A stretch of DNA of 64,000 bases from Lacimicrobium alkaliphilum (GCF_001466725.1 NZ_CP013650.1:2852001-2916000), one strand, 5' to 3'. Shown: positions 27,196 through 38,078, counted from the first letter of the stretch. The notes: generated from the sequence alone by a model not told the origin. Translations and numbers: made by a program.

Positions 27196-28828
27196 CACCG
27201 CCAGACTCGAGCCTGCATCTTCGTGGTCTAAGGTGTGGCTGGTGCCGCTGGTTGCCCTGGGTATCGGCATCTGGATGGTGTATACGGAACTTAGCCAGCA
27301 AGGCCCAATGATCACTATAGAGTTCAGTTCTGCCGAAGGCCTTGAAACAGGAAAAACCCGTATCAAGACCCGGGATGTCGACATTGGCCTGGTCAAGGAG
27401 ATAAAACTCGCACCGGGTAGCAGAGGAGTGCTGGTAAAAGCCAGAATGACTCAGGAGTCTGCATCGCTACTAACCGAAGACGCCAGTTTCTGGGTGGTTT
27501 CTCCCAAAGTCAGCTTATCCGGTGTATCGGGCCTGTCCACACTCTTGTCCGGCGCCTATATAGAGTTGGCGCCAGGCACCAGCGACCAGACTGCCAATAA
27601 TTTCCGTGGTCTGGATGACCCACCACTCACTCCCACTGGCTCGCCCGGTATGCATCTGACCCTTAGCAGTGGTGAGGAATTTGCTTTTACCGAAGGGGAT
27701 CCGATTATTTATAAAGGCATGAGCGTAGGCAAAATTGAGAACGTTTACTTTAACTACGCCGAGCGAACAGTCTATTACAACGCCTTTGTCCATGCCCCCT
27801 ACCACCAGTTGATCACCGAAAACACCCGTTTCTGGAATATCAGTGGCATTCAGGTCGGCCTGAATACCGAAGGACTGACAGTGCATACCGGCAACCTGCA
27901 AACCTTGCTGACCAATGGCATTACCTTCGGTATACCTCAAGGCATGGAAGCCGGTGATACCATACGTCAGCGCACCTTTTTTCAGATCTATTCCGATTAC
28001 GATCAGGCCTCCCGGCCAGAGCTGAAAGAAAAGGTTGAATATATTATCCTGATGCAGGATTCAGTCAAAGGACTGGATGCCGGTGCACCGGTTGAATATC
28101 AGGGCCTCACGGTGGGCAGCGTGGACCGTGTTAATGTTGCCATTGAGTCTGATGAGCAAGCCTACCTGGCTAAAGGTTATCGCATCCCGGTTATTCTCTC
28201 ACTCTATCCTGCTCAGTTAGGCTTAACAGACGATGAGAATGGCAGAGAAACATTGCGCAAAAACATGCATCAATGGATTTCTCAGGGGCTAAAGGCCTCG
28301 CTGGCCACCGGCAATCTGCTCACAGGCAAACAGTATATCGAACTTAAATATATGCCAGCTGATGAGCAAGCTGTCACAGAAGAAGTTGCCAATCTTACTC
28401 TGATCCCGAGCATTTCCGGAGAGTTTTCCCTGCTCACACAAAAGCTCGATGCTATTCTGGACAAACTCAATAATCTGCCTCTGGAGCGCCTGGGTGATGA
28501 TTTATCCACTACCATGCGCAGCACCACTAAAACCATGCAGAGGATGCAGCATAGCCTGGCCGGGATAGATACCTTGCTTGCCGATGTGGAACAAAAGCAA
28601 CTGATACAACAGCTCAATCAGACATTAAAAGCCTTTGAACAACTCAGTGGCGATTACGGTACGGGTTCCTCCAGCCATTCTCAGTTGAACCGGTCTTTAG
28701 AGCGTCTGGAAAAGAGTCTCATGCAGTTACAACCCTTGCTGCATAAACTCAACCGGCAGCCGAACAGCCTGATATTCAGCCATAGCAGCGATGAGCCTGA
28801 GCCCAAAGCTAAAGGAACAGATCAATGA
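27173..28828 (+). CDS. pqiB: MCE-family intermembrane transport protein PqiB
   Basis: Periplasm-spanning lipid conduit, 551 aa. One N-terminal membrane helix (about 21-37) is followed by three MCE domains (about 45-135, 160-250 and 285-390; note GLETGKTRIKTRDVDIG and GLDAGAPVEYQGLTVGSVDR) and a C-terminal helical needle rich in Gln/Leu (about 410-530). Length agrees with E. coli PqiB (546 aa). It overlaps both pqiA and pqiC. Confidence 0.95.
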   Translation: MTTTQKSNTARLEPASSWSKVWLVPLVALGIGIWMVYTELSQQGPMITIEFSSAEGLETGKTRIKTRDVDIGLVKEIKLAPGSRGVLVKARMTQESASLLTEDASFWVVSPKVSLSGVSGLSTLLSGAYIELAPGTSDQTANNFRGLDDPPLTPTGSPGMHLTLSSGEEFAFTEGDPIIYKGMSVGKIENVYFNYAERTVYYNAFVHAPYHQLITENTRFWNISGIQVGLNTEGLTVHTGNLQTLLTNGITFGIPQGMEAGDTIRQRTFFQIYSDYDQASRPELKEKVEYIILMQDSVKGLDAGAPVEYQGLTVGSVDRVNVAIESDEQAYLAKGYRIPVILSLYPAQLGLTDDENGRETLRKNMHQWISQGLKASLATGNLLTGKQYIELKYMPADEQAVTEEVANLTLIPSISGEFSLLTQKLDAILDKLNNLPLERLGDDLSTTMRSTTKTMQRMQHSLAGIDTLLADVEQKQLIQQLNQTLKAFEQLSGDYGTGSSSHSQLNRSLERLEKSLMQLQPLLHKLNRQPNSLIFSHSSDEPEPKAKGTDQ

Positions 28829-29421
28829 AAACGCCTTTTATTCTGCTGTTAACACTATTGCTGTACGCATGCAGCAGTGCCCCGCCAGGCATTAGCTATT
28901 ATGTGCTTGATGGACCTGGGCAGCCAATGTCTGCAATCAACAGCAATGCCGCAACTGTTACACTTGCAAGCCTTACACTACCGGATTATTTGCGTCAGGA
29001 TGGTCTGGTCATGCAACTGGGCCCAAATCAGTTGCATATGTCTGATCGGCATTACTGGGCTCAGAGTATGAGTGCGGGAATTGAATCGGTGCTTCTAAAA
29101 CAGTTAAATGGCGACAACGCCTCGTTCCAGTTGTTGTCAGTGACAGATCCGGGGGTCCTGCAAAGCCAATACCAGTTACATATTCAGTTCTTTCATTTAC
29201 TGATTGAACAGCAAAATGCCGTCAGATTGCAGGCCAGCTACTGGCTGACAGGTAATGACAATCCTTCTCCCGTATTACATGGCCATAGCGATATCAGCCT
29301 GGAGCTGACAGATGATGGTTATCCCCATGCTGTAGCGAAAATGCATCAGACACTGATAAGATTCAGCCAACAGATCAGTGAAGACCTGGGCACTTTAATC
29401 ACAGAAAACAAAACCCATTAG
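28825..29421 (+). CDS. pqiC: Outer-membrane lipoprotein PqiC
   Basis: Lipoprotein partner of PqiAB, 198 aa, of the ABC-type transport auxiliary lipoprotein family. The signal ends with lipobox LYAC (Cys16), followed by SSAPPGISYYVLDGP. Its start overlaps the pqiB stop by 4 nt (ATGA). Confidence 0.9.
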   Translation: MKTPFILLLTLLLYACSSAPPGISYYVLDGPGQPMSAINSNAATVTLASLTLPDYLRQDGLVMQLGPNQLHMSDRHYWAQSMSAGIESVLLKQLNGDNASFQLLSVTDPGVLQSQYQLHIQFFHLLIEQQNAVRLQASYWLTGNDNPSPVLHGHSDISLELTDDGYPHAVAKMHQTLIRFSQQISEDLGTLITENKTH

Positions 29422-29468
29422 GCGGCCACGACGTAATCATTAACAGTCAACGTTTTTGAGGAGGAACA

Positions 29469-30056
29469 ATGGGCATAGCACAGCAAGATCAATAAGCCTT
29501 TCTCGACGCCATGCAGGATGTCAGACCCATGGCCGCGAATGACAAAGTTATCAGTCACGGCCCGGCCTCTCAGACTCTGGCCCAGCAGCTTAAACGTCAG
29601 GCACTGGAAAAAGCAGCCACCCGGGACCCTAACATCCTCAGTACGGAAAAAGTTGAACCGCTGGATCCCCTCGATTTTCTCGAATTCAAAAAAGATGGCG
29701 TGCAGCAAGGGGTGTATAAAAAATTACGTCTGGGAAAATATCAGATAGATGAAGTGCTGAATATTAAAATGATGAAATTTGAACAGGCCCGCCAGCAGGT
29801 CTTTGACACGCTGACCCAAGCTCACCATCGGGGCCTCAGAACGCTATTGATACAACATGGTCTGGGCCTGAACAGCAAACCTTTTCCTGCCTTTTTGAAA
29901 AGCTATCTGAATCAGTGGTTGCGCCAGTTGCCCCATGTGCTGGCCTTTCATACGGCGCAGAAAAGCCATGGCGGACTCGCAGCCACCTATGTATTGCTAC
30001 AAAAAAATCAGCGACAAAAACAAACTAATCGCGAGCGGCACCAGAAAGCGAAATAG
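29469..30056 (+). pseudogene. smrA: smrA (Smr-domain endonuclease) with in-frame stop at codon 9
   Basis: A strong Shine-Dalgarno (GAGGAGG, 29458-29464) leads into ATG 29469, which reads MGIAQQDQ, then TAA (29493-29495), and continues in the same frame with AFLDAMQDVRPM. Family members typically begin with a short leader ending in a sequence like AFLDAMQDV, so 29469 is most likely the original start and the TAA a nonsense change (for example CAA to TAA). The rest is intact: 181 aa from ATG 29511, with a C-terminal Smr domain (LLIQHGLGLNSKPFPAFLKS, LPHVLAFHTAQKSHGGLAAT). Restart at 29511 may rescue a slightly shortened protein. Smr domains nick DNA or RNA; SmrA function is poorly known. Confidence 0.8.
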
Positions 30057-30186
30057 CTGTATTGCCTGCGCCATGCTGATGCATTGGCGCAGACTCAGCC
30101 CTGGCCCCGAAGAATGCTGTGACTACCATGATTATCACGGCAAATAGCACTCCGGCTAAACCAAAACCTCGTGATGAGCGATTCAT
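30025..30186 (-). CDS. Possible small secreted protein (53 aa)
   Basis: ATG 30186 opens a 53-aa reading frame on the minus strand. It starts MNRSSRGFGLAGVLFAVIIM, then a hydrophobic run ending in FFGARAESA, like a signal peptide, and has a short polar tail (PMHQHGAGNTAIS). GAGATGG lies 5 nt before the ATG. It overlaps the smrA 3' end by 32 nt, antisense. No homologue is recognised, so chance is possible. Confidence 0.25.
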   Translation of the reverse strand: MNRSSRGFGLAGVLFAVIIMVVTAFFGARAESAPMHQHGAGNTAISLSGAARD

Positions 30187-30440
30187 AAACCATCTCTTTT
30201 ATTGTTTTATTGTCTACAAATCCCTGCTCGGGCCAACTCACCAGGTTATTACCTCCCTGCTGCTATAACCAAACCACTGTGAATCAGCGTCTGCAGAACA
30301 TCGAACAGATCAGACCATTTCTGCAGATCAGTATAGATACTAAACAGGCTTTTGTTATTTAACAACAGCTTAGCTAAAAAAATGTCATTTTTTTGGCGTT
30401 TTGGCCGAAGAACAGCTGTTTCAGGTTAAAAACAGGGATA
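30187..30440. other. Gap before purL terminator
   Basis: AT-rich spacer without a credible gene. It may hold the promoter of the 53-aa frame at 30025-30186. Confidence 0.3.
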
Positions 30441-30472
30441 AAAAAGGCACCTGCAGAAAATCTGAGGTGCCT
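30441..30472 (-). terminator. Terminator of purL
   Basis: AGGCACCT (30445-30452) pairs with AGGTGCCT (30465-30472), and inner CAGA pairs with TCTG. The A-run (30440-30445) is a U-tract on the minus strand. It is about 70 nt after the purL stop. Confidence 0.85.
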
Positions 30473-30539
30473 AAGTTACTCATCACTCCACGCTAAGGAG
30501 TATTAATACAGACAGAGACAGGAGGTAAAAAATTCCCTC

Positions 30540-33500
30540 TTATCCGACAAAAACTCTGGCATTCCTGAATAATCTCATCCAGGGGCTGTCTTCCTGCCAG
30601 TCATCAGGATGCCAGGAGTTGGCCACAGTGCGGAACACCCGCTCGGGATGTGGCATCATAATAGTCACGCGGCCGTCTGTGGTGGTCAGCCCGGTGATCC
30701 CCTGGGGCGAACCATTGGGGTTGGCAGGATACTGCTCTGTAACCTTGCCATAGTTATCCACATAGCGCAGCGCCACTTTACCGCTTTGCAGCGAATGAGT
30801 CAGCGCGCCGGCATCGGCAAACTCAGCCCTGCCCTCACCGTGAGATACCGCCACCGGCATCCGTGAACCGGCCATACCCTGCAGCAACACAGAGTCAGAC
30901 TGCATCACTTCGACCATGGAGAATCGGGCTTCGAAACGCTCACTGCGGTTAGTAACAAAATGAGGCCAGTGCTGTGCTCCGGGGATCAGCTCTTTAAGGT
31001 TAGACAGCATCTGACAGCCATTACAAACCCCCAAAGAGAAGGTTTCATTGCGGCTAAAGAAAGCGGCAAACTGATCTCTGGCACGGTTATTAAACAGAAT
31101 TGACTTGGCCCAGCCTTCACCGGCGCCCAGCACATCACCATAGGAAAAGCCGCCACAGGCCACCAGCCCCTGAAACTGACTTAGGTTTACCCGGCCACTG
31201 AGGATATCACTCATATGCACATCAATGGCACTGAATCCGGCACGACTGAAGGCTGCCGCCATTTCCACATGGGAGTTCACACCCTGCTCCCGCAAGATAG
31301 CCACTTTAGGCCGCGCGCCCGTTGACAGATTCGCGGCAATCATTGGCGCGGCAACATCTTCATTCAAATCGAAGCTCAGACTGGCATGCAGGCCCGGATC
31401 CCCTGCATCGTTCTTCTGTTGTAGCTCCTGTGCAGCACAATCAGGATTATCCCGCAAAGACTGCATATGATGGGTAGTCTGCGCCCACAGGTTACGATAA
31501 TGGCTGCGGCTGTTTTGCAGTACAATCTGACCATTGTGCGTAAAGCGAATATCTTCATCAGCCACAGGCTGGCCAATATCATGCAGATGATTTTGCAGGC
31601 CCTGAGCCGCAAAGACGTTTTTAACCTCGTCAATATGTGTATCAGCAACCTGAATCACCACACCCAGCTCTTCACTGAACAGTGCCGGCAAGGCTTCCCC
31701 AAGATCATCAAGGCTGATATCCAGACCACAATGACCGGCAAAGGCCATTTCGGTTAATGTAGTAAATAAACCACCATCCGATCTGTCGTGATAGGCCAGC
31801 AATTTACCCTGGGCATTGAGTTGCTGAATGGCATTAAACAGGCCGCTGAGCAATTCCGGTTTATCCAGATCCGGTACCTTGTCACCCAACTGGCCATAGA
31901 CCTGGGCCAGACAAGAGCCGCCGAGACGGTTCTGAGCCGCACCCAGATCCACCAGCAACAGACGGGAATCGCCTTTATCCAGGCGCAGTTGCGGCGTCAG
32001 TGTACGACGCACATCCTCAACCCGGGCAAAGGCCGTGATCACCAGTGACAATGGCGAGGTTACGGTTTTATCTTCATTTTGCTGCTGCCAGCGGGTTTTC
32101 ATCGACATGGAATCTTTACCCACCGGGATGGTGAGTCCCAGAGCCGGACAAAGCTCCTCACCCACGGCTTTTACCGCAGCATACAGCCCGGCATCTTCAC
32201 CAGGGTGGCCCGCGGCCGCCATCCAGTTAGCAGAAAGTTTAATCCGTTTTAAATCACCGATATCCGCCGCAGCAATATTGGTAATGGCTTCGGCCACCGC
32301 CATTCTCGCCGATGCAGCGTGATCCAGCAGGGCCAGCGGAGTGCGCTCGCCCATGGCCATGGCTTCACCATGGTAGGTATCGTAGCCTGCGGCGGTGACC
32401 GCCACATCGGCTACGGGGATTTGCCATGGCCCGACCATCTGGTCACGACTCACTAAGCCTGTTACGGTGCGATCGCCAATGGTGATCAAAAAGGTTTTTT
32501 CCGCCACGGTGGGCAGTTGTAATACCCGCTCGGCCGCCTGCTTAAGTTCAATCTGACTAAGCGTAAGGGCATCACCTTCAACGCTGGCCGTTTTCACATC
32601 GCGGTGCATTTTGGGCGGTTTGCCCAACAGCACATCCAGTGGCATATCCACCGGATTGTTATCAAAATGACTGTCATGCAGACGCAGATGCGCCTCTTCA
32701 GTGGCTTCACCGACTATGGCAAACGGCGCGCGTTCACGCTCACAAATTGTGGTGAACAGCTCCAGCTTTTCGGGGGCCACGGCCAGTACGTAACGCTCCT
32801 GTGATTCGTTACACCATAATTGCAAGGGCGACATACCAGGTTCATCGTTGGGAATATTGCGCAGCTCAAAACGCCCGCCACGCCCGGCATCGTTAACCAG
32901 CTCGGGGAACGCATTAGACAGACCACCAGCGCCCACATCATGAATAAACTGAATGGGATTATCTTCACCCATGCCCCAGCAACGATCGATGACTTCCTGA
33001 CAGCGGCGCTCAATTTCCGGGTTATCGCGCTGCACCGAAGCAAAATCCAGCGCTTCACTGGACTGCCCTGATGTCATGGAAGAGGCAGCACCGCCACCCA
33101 GACCGATATTCATTGCCGGGCCACCTAAGGCGATCAGTTTGGCACCAACGGTGATCTCACCTTTTTGTGTATGTTGTGGGCGGATATTTCCCAGCCCACC
33201 GGCGAGCATAATAGGTTTGTGGTAGCCACGCACCTCCACACCATTAAAACTCTTTACCTGCTGCTCATAGGTACGGAAGTAACCGAGGATATTCGGCCGG
33301 CCAAATTCATTATTAAAGGCAGCGCCACCAAGGGGGCCTTCGAGCATAATATCCAGGGCACTGACAATATGCCCGGGTTTACCATACTCCTGCTCCCATG
33401 GCAGTTGATATCCGGGAATGCGCAGATTAGATACGCTGAAGCCCACCAGCCCGGCTTTGGGCTTGGAGCCACGCCCGGTGGCCCCTTCATCGCGGATTTC

Positions 33501-34433
33501 GCCACCAGAGCCTGTCGCCGCTCCCGGAAAAGGTGAAATGGCAGTGGGGTGGTTATGGGTTTCCACTTTCATCAGAATATCGATACGCTCCTGATGAAAC
33601 TGATACTCTTTGTCCTCACCTTCAGCGAAGAAACGGCCGGCAAAGGAGCCTTCCATTACCGCTGCGTTATCTTTGTACGCAGAGTGCACATAATCAGGGC
33701 ACTGCTCAAAGGTATTCTTGATCATTTTAAACAGCGATTTGGGCTGTTTCAGGCCATCAATACTCCAGTCAGCATTAAAAATCTTGTGGCGGCAGTGCTC
33801 TGAGTTGGCCTGAGCGAACATATACAGCTCAACATCATTGGGATTGCGGCCAAGACGCTCGAAACTGCTGACAAGGTAGTCAATTTCATCTTCCGCCAGC
33901 GCCAGCCCCATTTCCTCATTTGCCTGCACCAGCGCCTGTCTGCCCTGACTGAGAATATCCACTGAGCGCATTGGCGCAGGTTGTTGCTGCACAAACAGCG
34001 CCCGGGCCTGAGACATCTCTGTCAGCACCGACTCGGTCATGCGATCATATAAAAGCGCCTGACATTGCTCAAAATCTTCATCACTGACACCTTCAAGGTA
34101 CCAGGCGATCCCCCGCTCCAGTCTTTTTACCTTGTTCAGACCACAGTTATGGGCGATATCGGTGGCTTTTGAGGACCAGGGTGAAATCGTACCTGGCCTG
34201 GGTACCACCAGCACCAGCTTGCCTTTGGCCTGATACTGCTCTGCCTTAGGGCCGTATACCAACAAACTGGAAAGAACACTGTGCTCCTCAGCGCTGAGCT
34301 CGCCTTCTGTCTGAGCGAAATGTACATATTCTGCAAACACAGAAGATACGCCAAGTTGCTTTTCAGCGAATTGTGCGAGGTATTTATTGATTCGGAACTC
34401 AGAAAGGGCTGGCGCCCCGCGAAGAACTAGCAT
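30540..34433 (-). CDS. purL: Phosphoribosylformylglycinamidine synthase PurL
   Basis: Fourth step of purine synthesis: FGAR plus glutamine and ATP to FGAM. This is the large single-chain form, 1297 aa from ATG 34433 ([19 protein letters not shown]), which matches the 1295-aa E. coli length; the frame is open for another 40 codons upstream but those residues do not belong to the family. Seen are the linker and synthetase domains ([29 protein letters not shown]-like [16 protein letters not shown]) and the C-terminal glutaminase with Cys in [14 protein letters not shown] and an HGEGR motif. Single gene, divergent from mltF. Confidence 0.98.
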   Translation of the reverse strand: MLVLRGAPALSEFRINKYLAQFAEKQLGVSSVFAEYVHFAQTEGELSAEEHSVLSSLLVYGPKAEQYQAKGKLVLVVPRPGTISPWSSKATDIAHNCGLNKVKRLERGIAWYLEGVSDEDFEQCQALLYDRMTESVLTEMSQARALFVQQQPAPMRSVDILSQGRQALVQANEEMGLALAEDEIDYLVSSFERLGRNPNDVELYMFAQANSEHCRHKIFNADWSIDGLKQPKSLFKMIKNTFEQCPDYVHSAYKDNAAVMEGSFAGRFFAEGEDKEYQFHQERIDILMKVETHNHPTAISPFPGAATGSGGEIRDEGATGRGSKPKAGLVGFSVSNLRIPGYQLPWEQEYGKPGHIVSALDIMLEGPLGGAAFNNEFGRPNILGYFRTYEQQVKSFNGVEVRGYHKPIMLAGGLGNIRPQHTQKGEITVGAKLIALGGPAMNIGLGGGAASSMTSGQSSEALDFASVQRDNPEIERRCQEVIDRCWGMGEDNPIQFIHDVGAGGLSNAFPELVNDAGRGGRFELRNIPNDEPGMSPLQLWCNESQERYVLAVAPEKLELFTTICERERAPFAIVGEATEEAHLRLHDSHFDNNPVDMPLDVLLGKPPKMHRDVKTASVEGDALTLSQIELKQAAERVLQLPTVAEKTFLITIGDRTVTGLVSRDQMVGPWQIPVADVAVTAAGYDTYHGEAMAMGERTPLALLDHAASARMAVAEAITNIAAADIGDLKRIKLSANWMAAAGHPGEDAGLYAAVKAVGEELCPALGLTIPVGKDSMSMKTRWQQQNEDKTVTSPLSLVITAFARVEDVRRTLTPQLRLDKGDSRLLLVDLGAAQNRLGGSCLAQVYGQLGDKVPDLDKPELLSGLFNAIQQLNAQGKLLAYHDRSDGGLFTTLTEMAFAGHCGLDISLDDLGEALPALFSEELGVVIQVADTHIDEVKNVFAAQGLQNHLHDIGQPVADEDIRFTHNGQIVLQNSRSHYRNLWAQTTHHMQSLRDNPDCAAQELQQKNDAGDPGLHASLSFDLNEDVAAPMIAANLSTGARPKVAILREQGVNSHVEMAAAFSRAGFSAIDVHMSDILSGRVNLSQFQGLVACGGFSYGDVLGAGEGWAKSILFNNRARDQFAAFFSRNETFSLGVCNGCQMLSNLKELIPGAQHWPHFVTNRSERFEARFSMVEVMQSDSVLLQGMAGSRMPVAVSHGEGRAEFADAGALTHSLQSGKVALRYVDNYGKVTEQYPANPNGSPQGITGLTTTDGRVTIMMPHPERVFRTVANSWHPDDWQEDSPWMRLFRNARVFVG

Positions 34434-34612
34434 GCTATCTGTCACCAAAGTTGCTGGAAATGTCAGGCCGCGGATTATATACCTAAATGGCCACTGAGGG
34501 ATAGTTTCAGCGGCTGCTGACAGTTTCACGGCAAGCCACCACGACGCACTCACTACTGCATCCTGAATCGCATTTTCGACAACACTGGCACCGATGCAGA
34601 ATTTTGGTCACA

Positions 34613-36049
34613 ATGGCCACTAATCCGTTGATTCAGTACAGGATAACCGTGCGCCCGCTGAACCCTTTGAGACAAGCCATATTGCTGATTACGCTGAGCC
34701 TCTGCCTGACTTCATGTCAGCCACAGCGCAAACCTAATGTACTACAGCAGGTTACCGATTCAGGCGTGTTGAAGGTCGGTACTCAGTATGGCCTGACCAC
34801 CTACTACACCGGGCCAAACGGACCAGAGGGCTTTGAATATGAGCTGGTAAAGGGCTTTGCCGACTATCTCGGTGTGCGCCTCGAAGTGTACCCCTATTTC
34901 AGTCTCAGCCAGGCGTTCTCTCAGGTACAAAAGCAACAGATACAGTTATTGGCCGCAGGCTTGTCGGTAACGCCACAACGCTCCGCAGATTTCAAGTTTG
35001 GCCCCCCCTATCAGTATGTGAGTCAGAAGCTGATCTTTAAACAGGGTGAAGTGCGGCCAAGGGGGCCGGAGGATCTCACTGGCGAGATGATCGTCGTTGC
35101 AGGCAGCAATCACACTGACACACTGAAAGGTCTGCAACAGAAATTACCTGCTCTGGACTGGCAGGAAACCAACGAAATGGATAACGAAGAACTGATGGAG
35201 GCAGTGTTAAGAGAAGAGTATGACTACACCGTTGCAGACTCTAATATTCTTGCCATTATGCGCCGCCGCCATCCTGAGTTGTCTATCGGCTTTACCTTGC
35301 AGGAGCCCCAGCGCGTAGCCTGGGCGATGAGCAAGGAGCAGGATGACTCCCTGCTGGCTGCAATGCTGGATTATTTTGGCTCGCTTTATGAGGATGGTCG
35401 CTTAGCCGCTCTGGAGGATAAGTACTTTGGCCACATCCGGCAGTTTAATTACGTAGATACCCGTTTATTTATCAAAGCGGCTGAACAGACACTGCCAAAG
35501 TATCAGCCATTGTTTGAACAATATGCAGATAAAATTGACTGGCGACTTGTTGCGGCCATGAGCTATCAGGAAAGCCACTGGAATCCCAGAGCTCGCTCTC
35601 CTACAGGCGTGCGGGGAATGATGATGCTGACCTTACCGACCGCCAAGGATCTCGGCGTGACGTCCAGACTGGATCCGAGACAAAGTATTCAGGGTGGCGC
35701 AACCTACCTGCAAGGGCTGGTAGAACGCATCCCTGAGCGCATTGAGTATCCCGACAGATTATGGTTTGCACTGGCGGCCTATAATGTAGGGATGGGACAT
35801 CTTGAGGATGCCCGGATCCTGACTGAGCGTCAGGGAGGCAACCCGGATATCTGGGTCGATGTAAAATCACGGCTACCGCTTTTGCGACAGAAACGCTTCT
35901 ATAAAACAACCCGATATGGCTATGCCCGTGGTGATGAAGCGGTCACTTATGTGGCTAATATTCGCCGTTACTATGATACGCTGGTGTGGCTGGATGAACA
36001 GCAGAGGCTGAATGCGGACAACGACAAGGACGAAACTATAGGCGAATAG
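34613..36049 (+). CDS. mltF: Membrane-bound lytic transglycosylase MltF
   Basis: Cleaves the MurNAc-GlcNAc bond of peptidoglycan with 1,6-anhydro ring formation. From ATG 34613 it has 478 aa with a hydrophobic leader ending in CLTSC (Cys35), a probable lipobox. An amino-acid-binding-like domain (about 45-265, GTQYGLTTYYTGPNGPEGFEYE) is followed by an SLT domain with the catalytic Glu in AMSYQESHWNPRARSPTGVRG (about 310-330) and AAYNVGMGHLEDAR. A TTG at 34604 is in frame. Gamma-proteobacterial neighbours purL and tadA are usual. Confidence 0.95.
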   Translation: MATNPLIQYRITVRPLNPLRQAILLITLSLCLTSCQPQRKPNVLQQVTDSGVLKVGTQYGLTTYYTGPNGPEGFEYELVKGFADYLGVRLEVYPYFSLSQAFSQVQKQQIQLLAAGLSVTPQRSADFKFGPPYQYVSQKLIFKQGEVRPRGPEDLTGEMIVVAGSNHTDTLKGLQQKLPALDWQETNEMDNEELMEAVLREEYDYTVADSNILAIMRRRHPELSIGFTLQEPQRVAWAMSKEQDDSLLAAMLDYFGSLYEDGRLAALEDKYFGHIRQFNYVDTRLFIKAAEQTLPKYQPLFEQYADKIDWRLVAAMSYQESHWNPRARSPTGVRGMMMLTLPTAKDLGVTSRLDPRQSIQGGATYLQGLVERIPERIEYPDRLWFALAAYNVGMGHLEDARILTERQGGNPDIWVDVKSRLPLLRQKRFYKTTRYGYARGDEAVTYVANIRRYYDTLVWLDEQQRLNADNDKDETIGE

Positions 36050-36098
36050 TTTTGTCCCAACCGTTACAATTCAAAGAACAAAACCAAAGGAGAAAATA

Positions 36099-36254
36099 TT
36101 GCGTAAAAGACATCAACTCAGAGCCAATCCCCCTCTTCGCTCTCATCACAGGCGCCGGCTGGTAATGAAAAAATTGCAACGTAAAATACAACTTCGACGC
36201 CAGCAATATCAGGCAACCGATCTTCAGACTTCAGAAATAACGCAGGTCGGTTGA
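36099..36254 (+). CDS. Small highly basic protein (51 aa)
   Basis: A TTG start 6 nt after AAGGAGA opens a 51-aa frame: MRKRHQLRANPPLRSHHRRR, then LVMKKLQRKIQLRRQQYQ and a short acidic-neutral tail (ATDLQTSEITQVG). About a third of residues are Arg, Lys or His, suggesting nucleic-acid or ribosome binding. It lies 49 nt after mltF and its stop abuts the tadA stop, so it fills the gap exactly. No family is recognised. Confidence 0.5.
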   Translation: MRKRHQLRANPPLRSHHRRRLVMKKLQRKIQLRRQQYQATDLQTSEITQVG

Positions 36255-36842
<588 letters not shown>

Positions 36843-36923
36843 TCATTCGTTTAATTCACCAACAAAGCAAAACTACCATCAGGCATAAATTTGTAACACA
36901 ATGAAAATTATAACTTTTTTCAT

Positions 36924-36939
36924 TGGCCTGCCACTTGCA
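36924..36939 (+). promoter_or_regulatory. Sigma-54 promoter of the pspB-like gene
   Basis: TGGCCTG (36924-36930), 4 nt, TTGCA (36935-36939). Of the consensus TGGCACG-N4-TTGCA only two bases differ, and GG-N10-GC is exact. The ATG is 43 nt downstream, with TTAGGATAAAG nearby. Confidence 0.75.
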
Positions 36940-36982
36940 AGACGAGTTAGGATAAAGAAATCATAAAAAGGGAAACATCGCT

Positions 36983-37195
36983 ATGAATATTACTGCCGTT
37001 GCTATCGTCGCCATTGTTTGCTGGGCCATCGTAGAGCTGGTCAACTCACGTAATAAAAAAGCCCCTAAGGCGCAGGATCTTAATGCTCTGCAACAGGAAC
37101 TGGCGGGACTGAAAGACAGAGTACAGACTCTGGAAAAAATCGTTATCGACGAGAACTATGATCTTAAAAAGCAGTTCGATAATCTTAAAGATTGA
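36983..37195 (+). CDS. PspB-like small membrane protein
   Basis: A 70-aa protein with one N-terminal membrane helix (ITAVAIVAIVCWAIVELV) followed by a charged heptad region (LQQELAGLKDRVQTLEKIVIDE). This layout and the RVQTLEKI-x-DE motif match phage shock protein B, which with PspC senses envelope stress and recruits PspA. No pspA or pspC is next to it. The sigma-54 promoter upstream fits psp control. The family call rests on architecture and a short motif. Confidence 0.6.
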   Translation: MNITAVAIVAIVCWAIVELVNSRNKKAPKAQDLNALQQELAGLKDRVQTLEKIVIDENYDLKKQFDNLKD

Positions 37196-37240
37196 GTGAT
37201 ACCAATTATTGTATCGGGTCACCCAATCACGGCGAAAAAA

Positions 37241-37270
37241 AAGCCACTATTTAAGCTTAAATAGTGGCTT
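37241..37270. terminator. Palindromic terminator after the pspB-like gene
   Basis: A perfect 30-nt inverted repeat, AAGCCACTATTTAAG then its complement, lies 45 nt after the stop. An A-run precedes it (36-nt gap side), so termination may also work for minus-strand transcripts. Confidence 0.7.
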
Positions 37271-37556
37271 TGCTCGCAAATTCTAAGAACAATGGGGTAT
37301 CAGTTTCCCGGACACGCCATAAATACTTCCCTGCAATCCGTTAAATCCTGTCATCCGTTAAATATAGTGCCGTCCCTGTCTTCCTAACCATCCCTGCAGA
37401 CTCGTTACTGATCATCCCGACACAGACGGCCCGGGAAACTGATAACCCATCGCTTCTCAATGCAACTGACTGAGGAGTTTAGCCTCTCTGCAGGGCAAGA
37501 TCTGTACGTTATCGAACACAATTGGAATGGCTGGTATCTTTACCTCAGAATAGTCC
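37271..37556. other. Gap without a gene
   Basis: No supported gene or repeat. CCCTGCA and CGTTAAAT words recur at 37331-37365, but no clear structure is seen. Confidence 0.3.
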
Positions 37557-38078
37557 TTACAAGGTCTCAGCAGAGGTATTGACAAAGGTTTTTGCTTTTT
37601 CCTTTTCTTCTTCATTTTTACAATGGACAATCACCACCCATTTCCCCTCCTTCGCGGCGCCCCTGGTCTTATTAATCAGAACGTCGTGGTCAGGGCGAAT
37701 TGAAATCAGACCTGCCAGCAAGAGCCCGGCAAACAAACCCATAATTCCAAAAGCAATAAATGTCATGAGTGGGCTGGAACTCATAAGCGGGGGCCCATAA
37801 GCACTCAGATAAGCAGCAATGAGGATACCCAGAATGAAAAAACCGCCCCCCAGAATCAGGTGGGACTTCAGCAACGTTCGTTTTATACCCCCTCGCTCGG
37901 GTTCCAGTTTCTGGCTCAGCTCACTATCATCAGGATGCACCACTTCTATCTGGTCAGGCACAAAACCTGCCTCGTTAACCAGGTTCTCTGCTGTGGTTTC
38001 AGCGGCTTGCTGGTTTTCGTAGATAGCACTTACCTTGGTGGGATATGCCTCATCAATAATTTGTCTTTTTAATGTCAT
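37557..38078 (-). CDS. Membrane stress-like protein (DUF/general stress type)
   Basis: A 173-aa protein from ATG 38078 (a TTG at 38099 is in frame). The N-terminal domain (VSAIYENQQAAETTAENLVN, AGFVPDQIEVVHP) resembles the 'heat-induced stress protein' beta-alpha fold that pairs with two membrane helices (LILGGGFFILGILIAAYLSAYG and FIAFGIMGLFAGLLLAGLI, about 80-135). A C-terminal segment GKWVVIVHCKNEEEKEKAK repeats the alpha/beta pattern. Function unknown. Confidence 0.7.
   Translation of the reverse strand: MTLKRQIIDEAYPTKVSAIYENQQAAETTAENLVNEAGFVPDQIEVVHPDDSELSQKLEPERGGIKRTLLKSHLILGGGFFILGILIAAYLSAYGPPLMSSSPLMTFIAFGIMGLFAGLLLAGLISIRPDHDVLINKTRGAAKEGKWVVIVHCKNEEEKEKAKTFVNTSAETL

Noticed and set aside
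37522..37800. 92-aa plus-strand frame
   Set aside because: Antisense to the membrane stress-like gene with the usual shadow composition.
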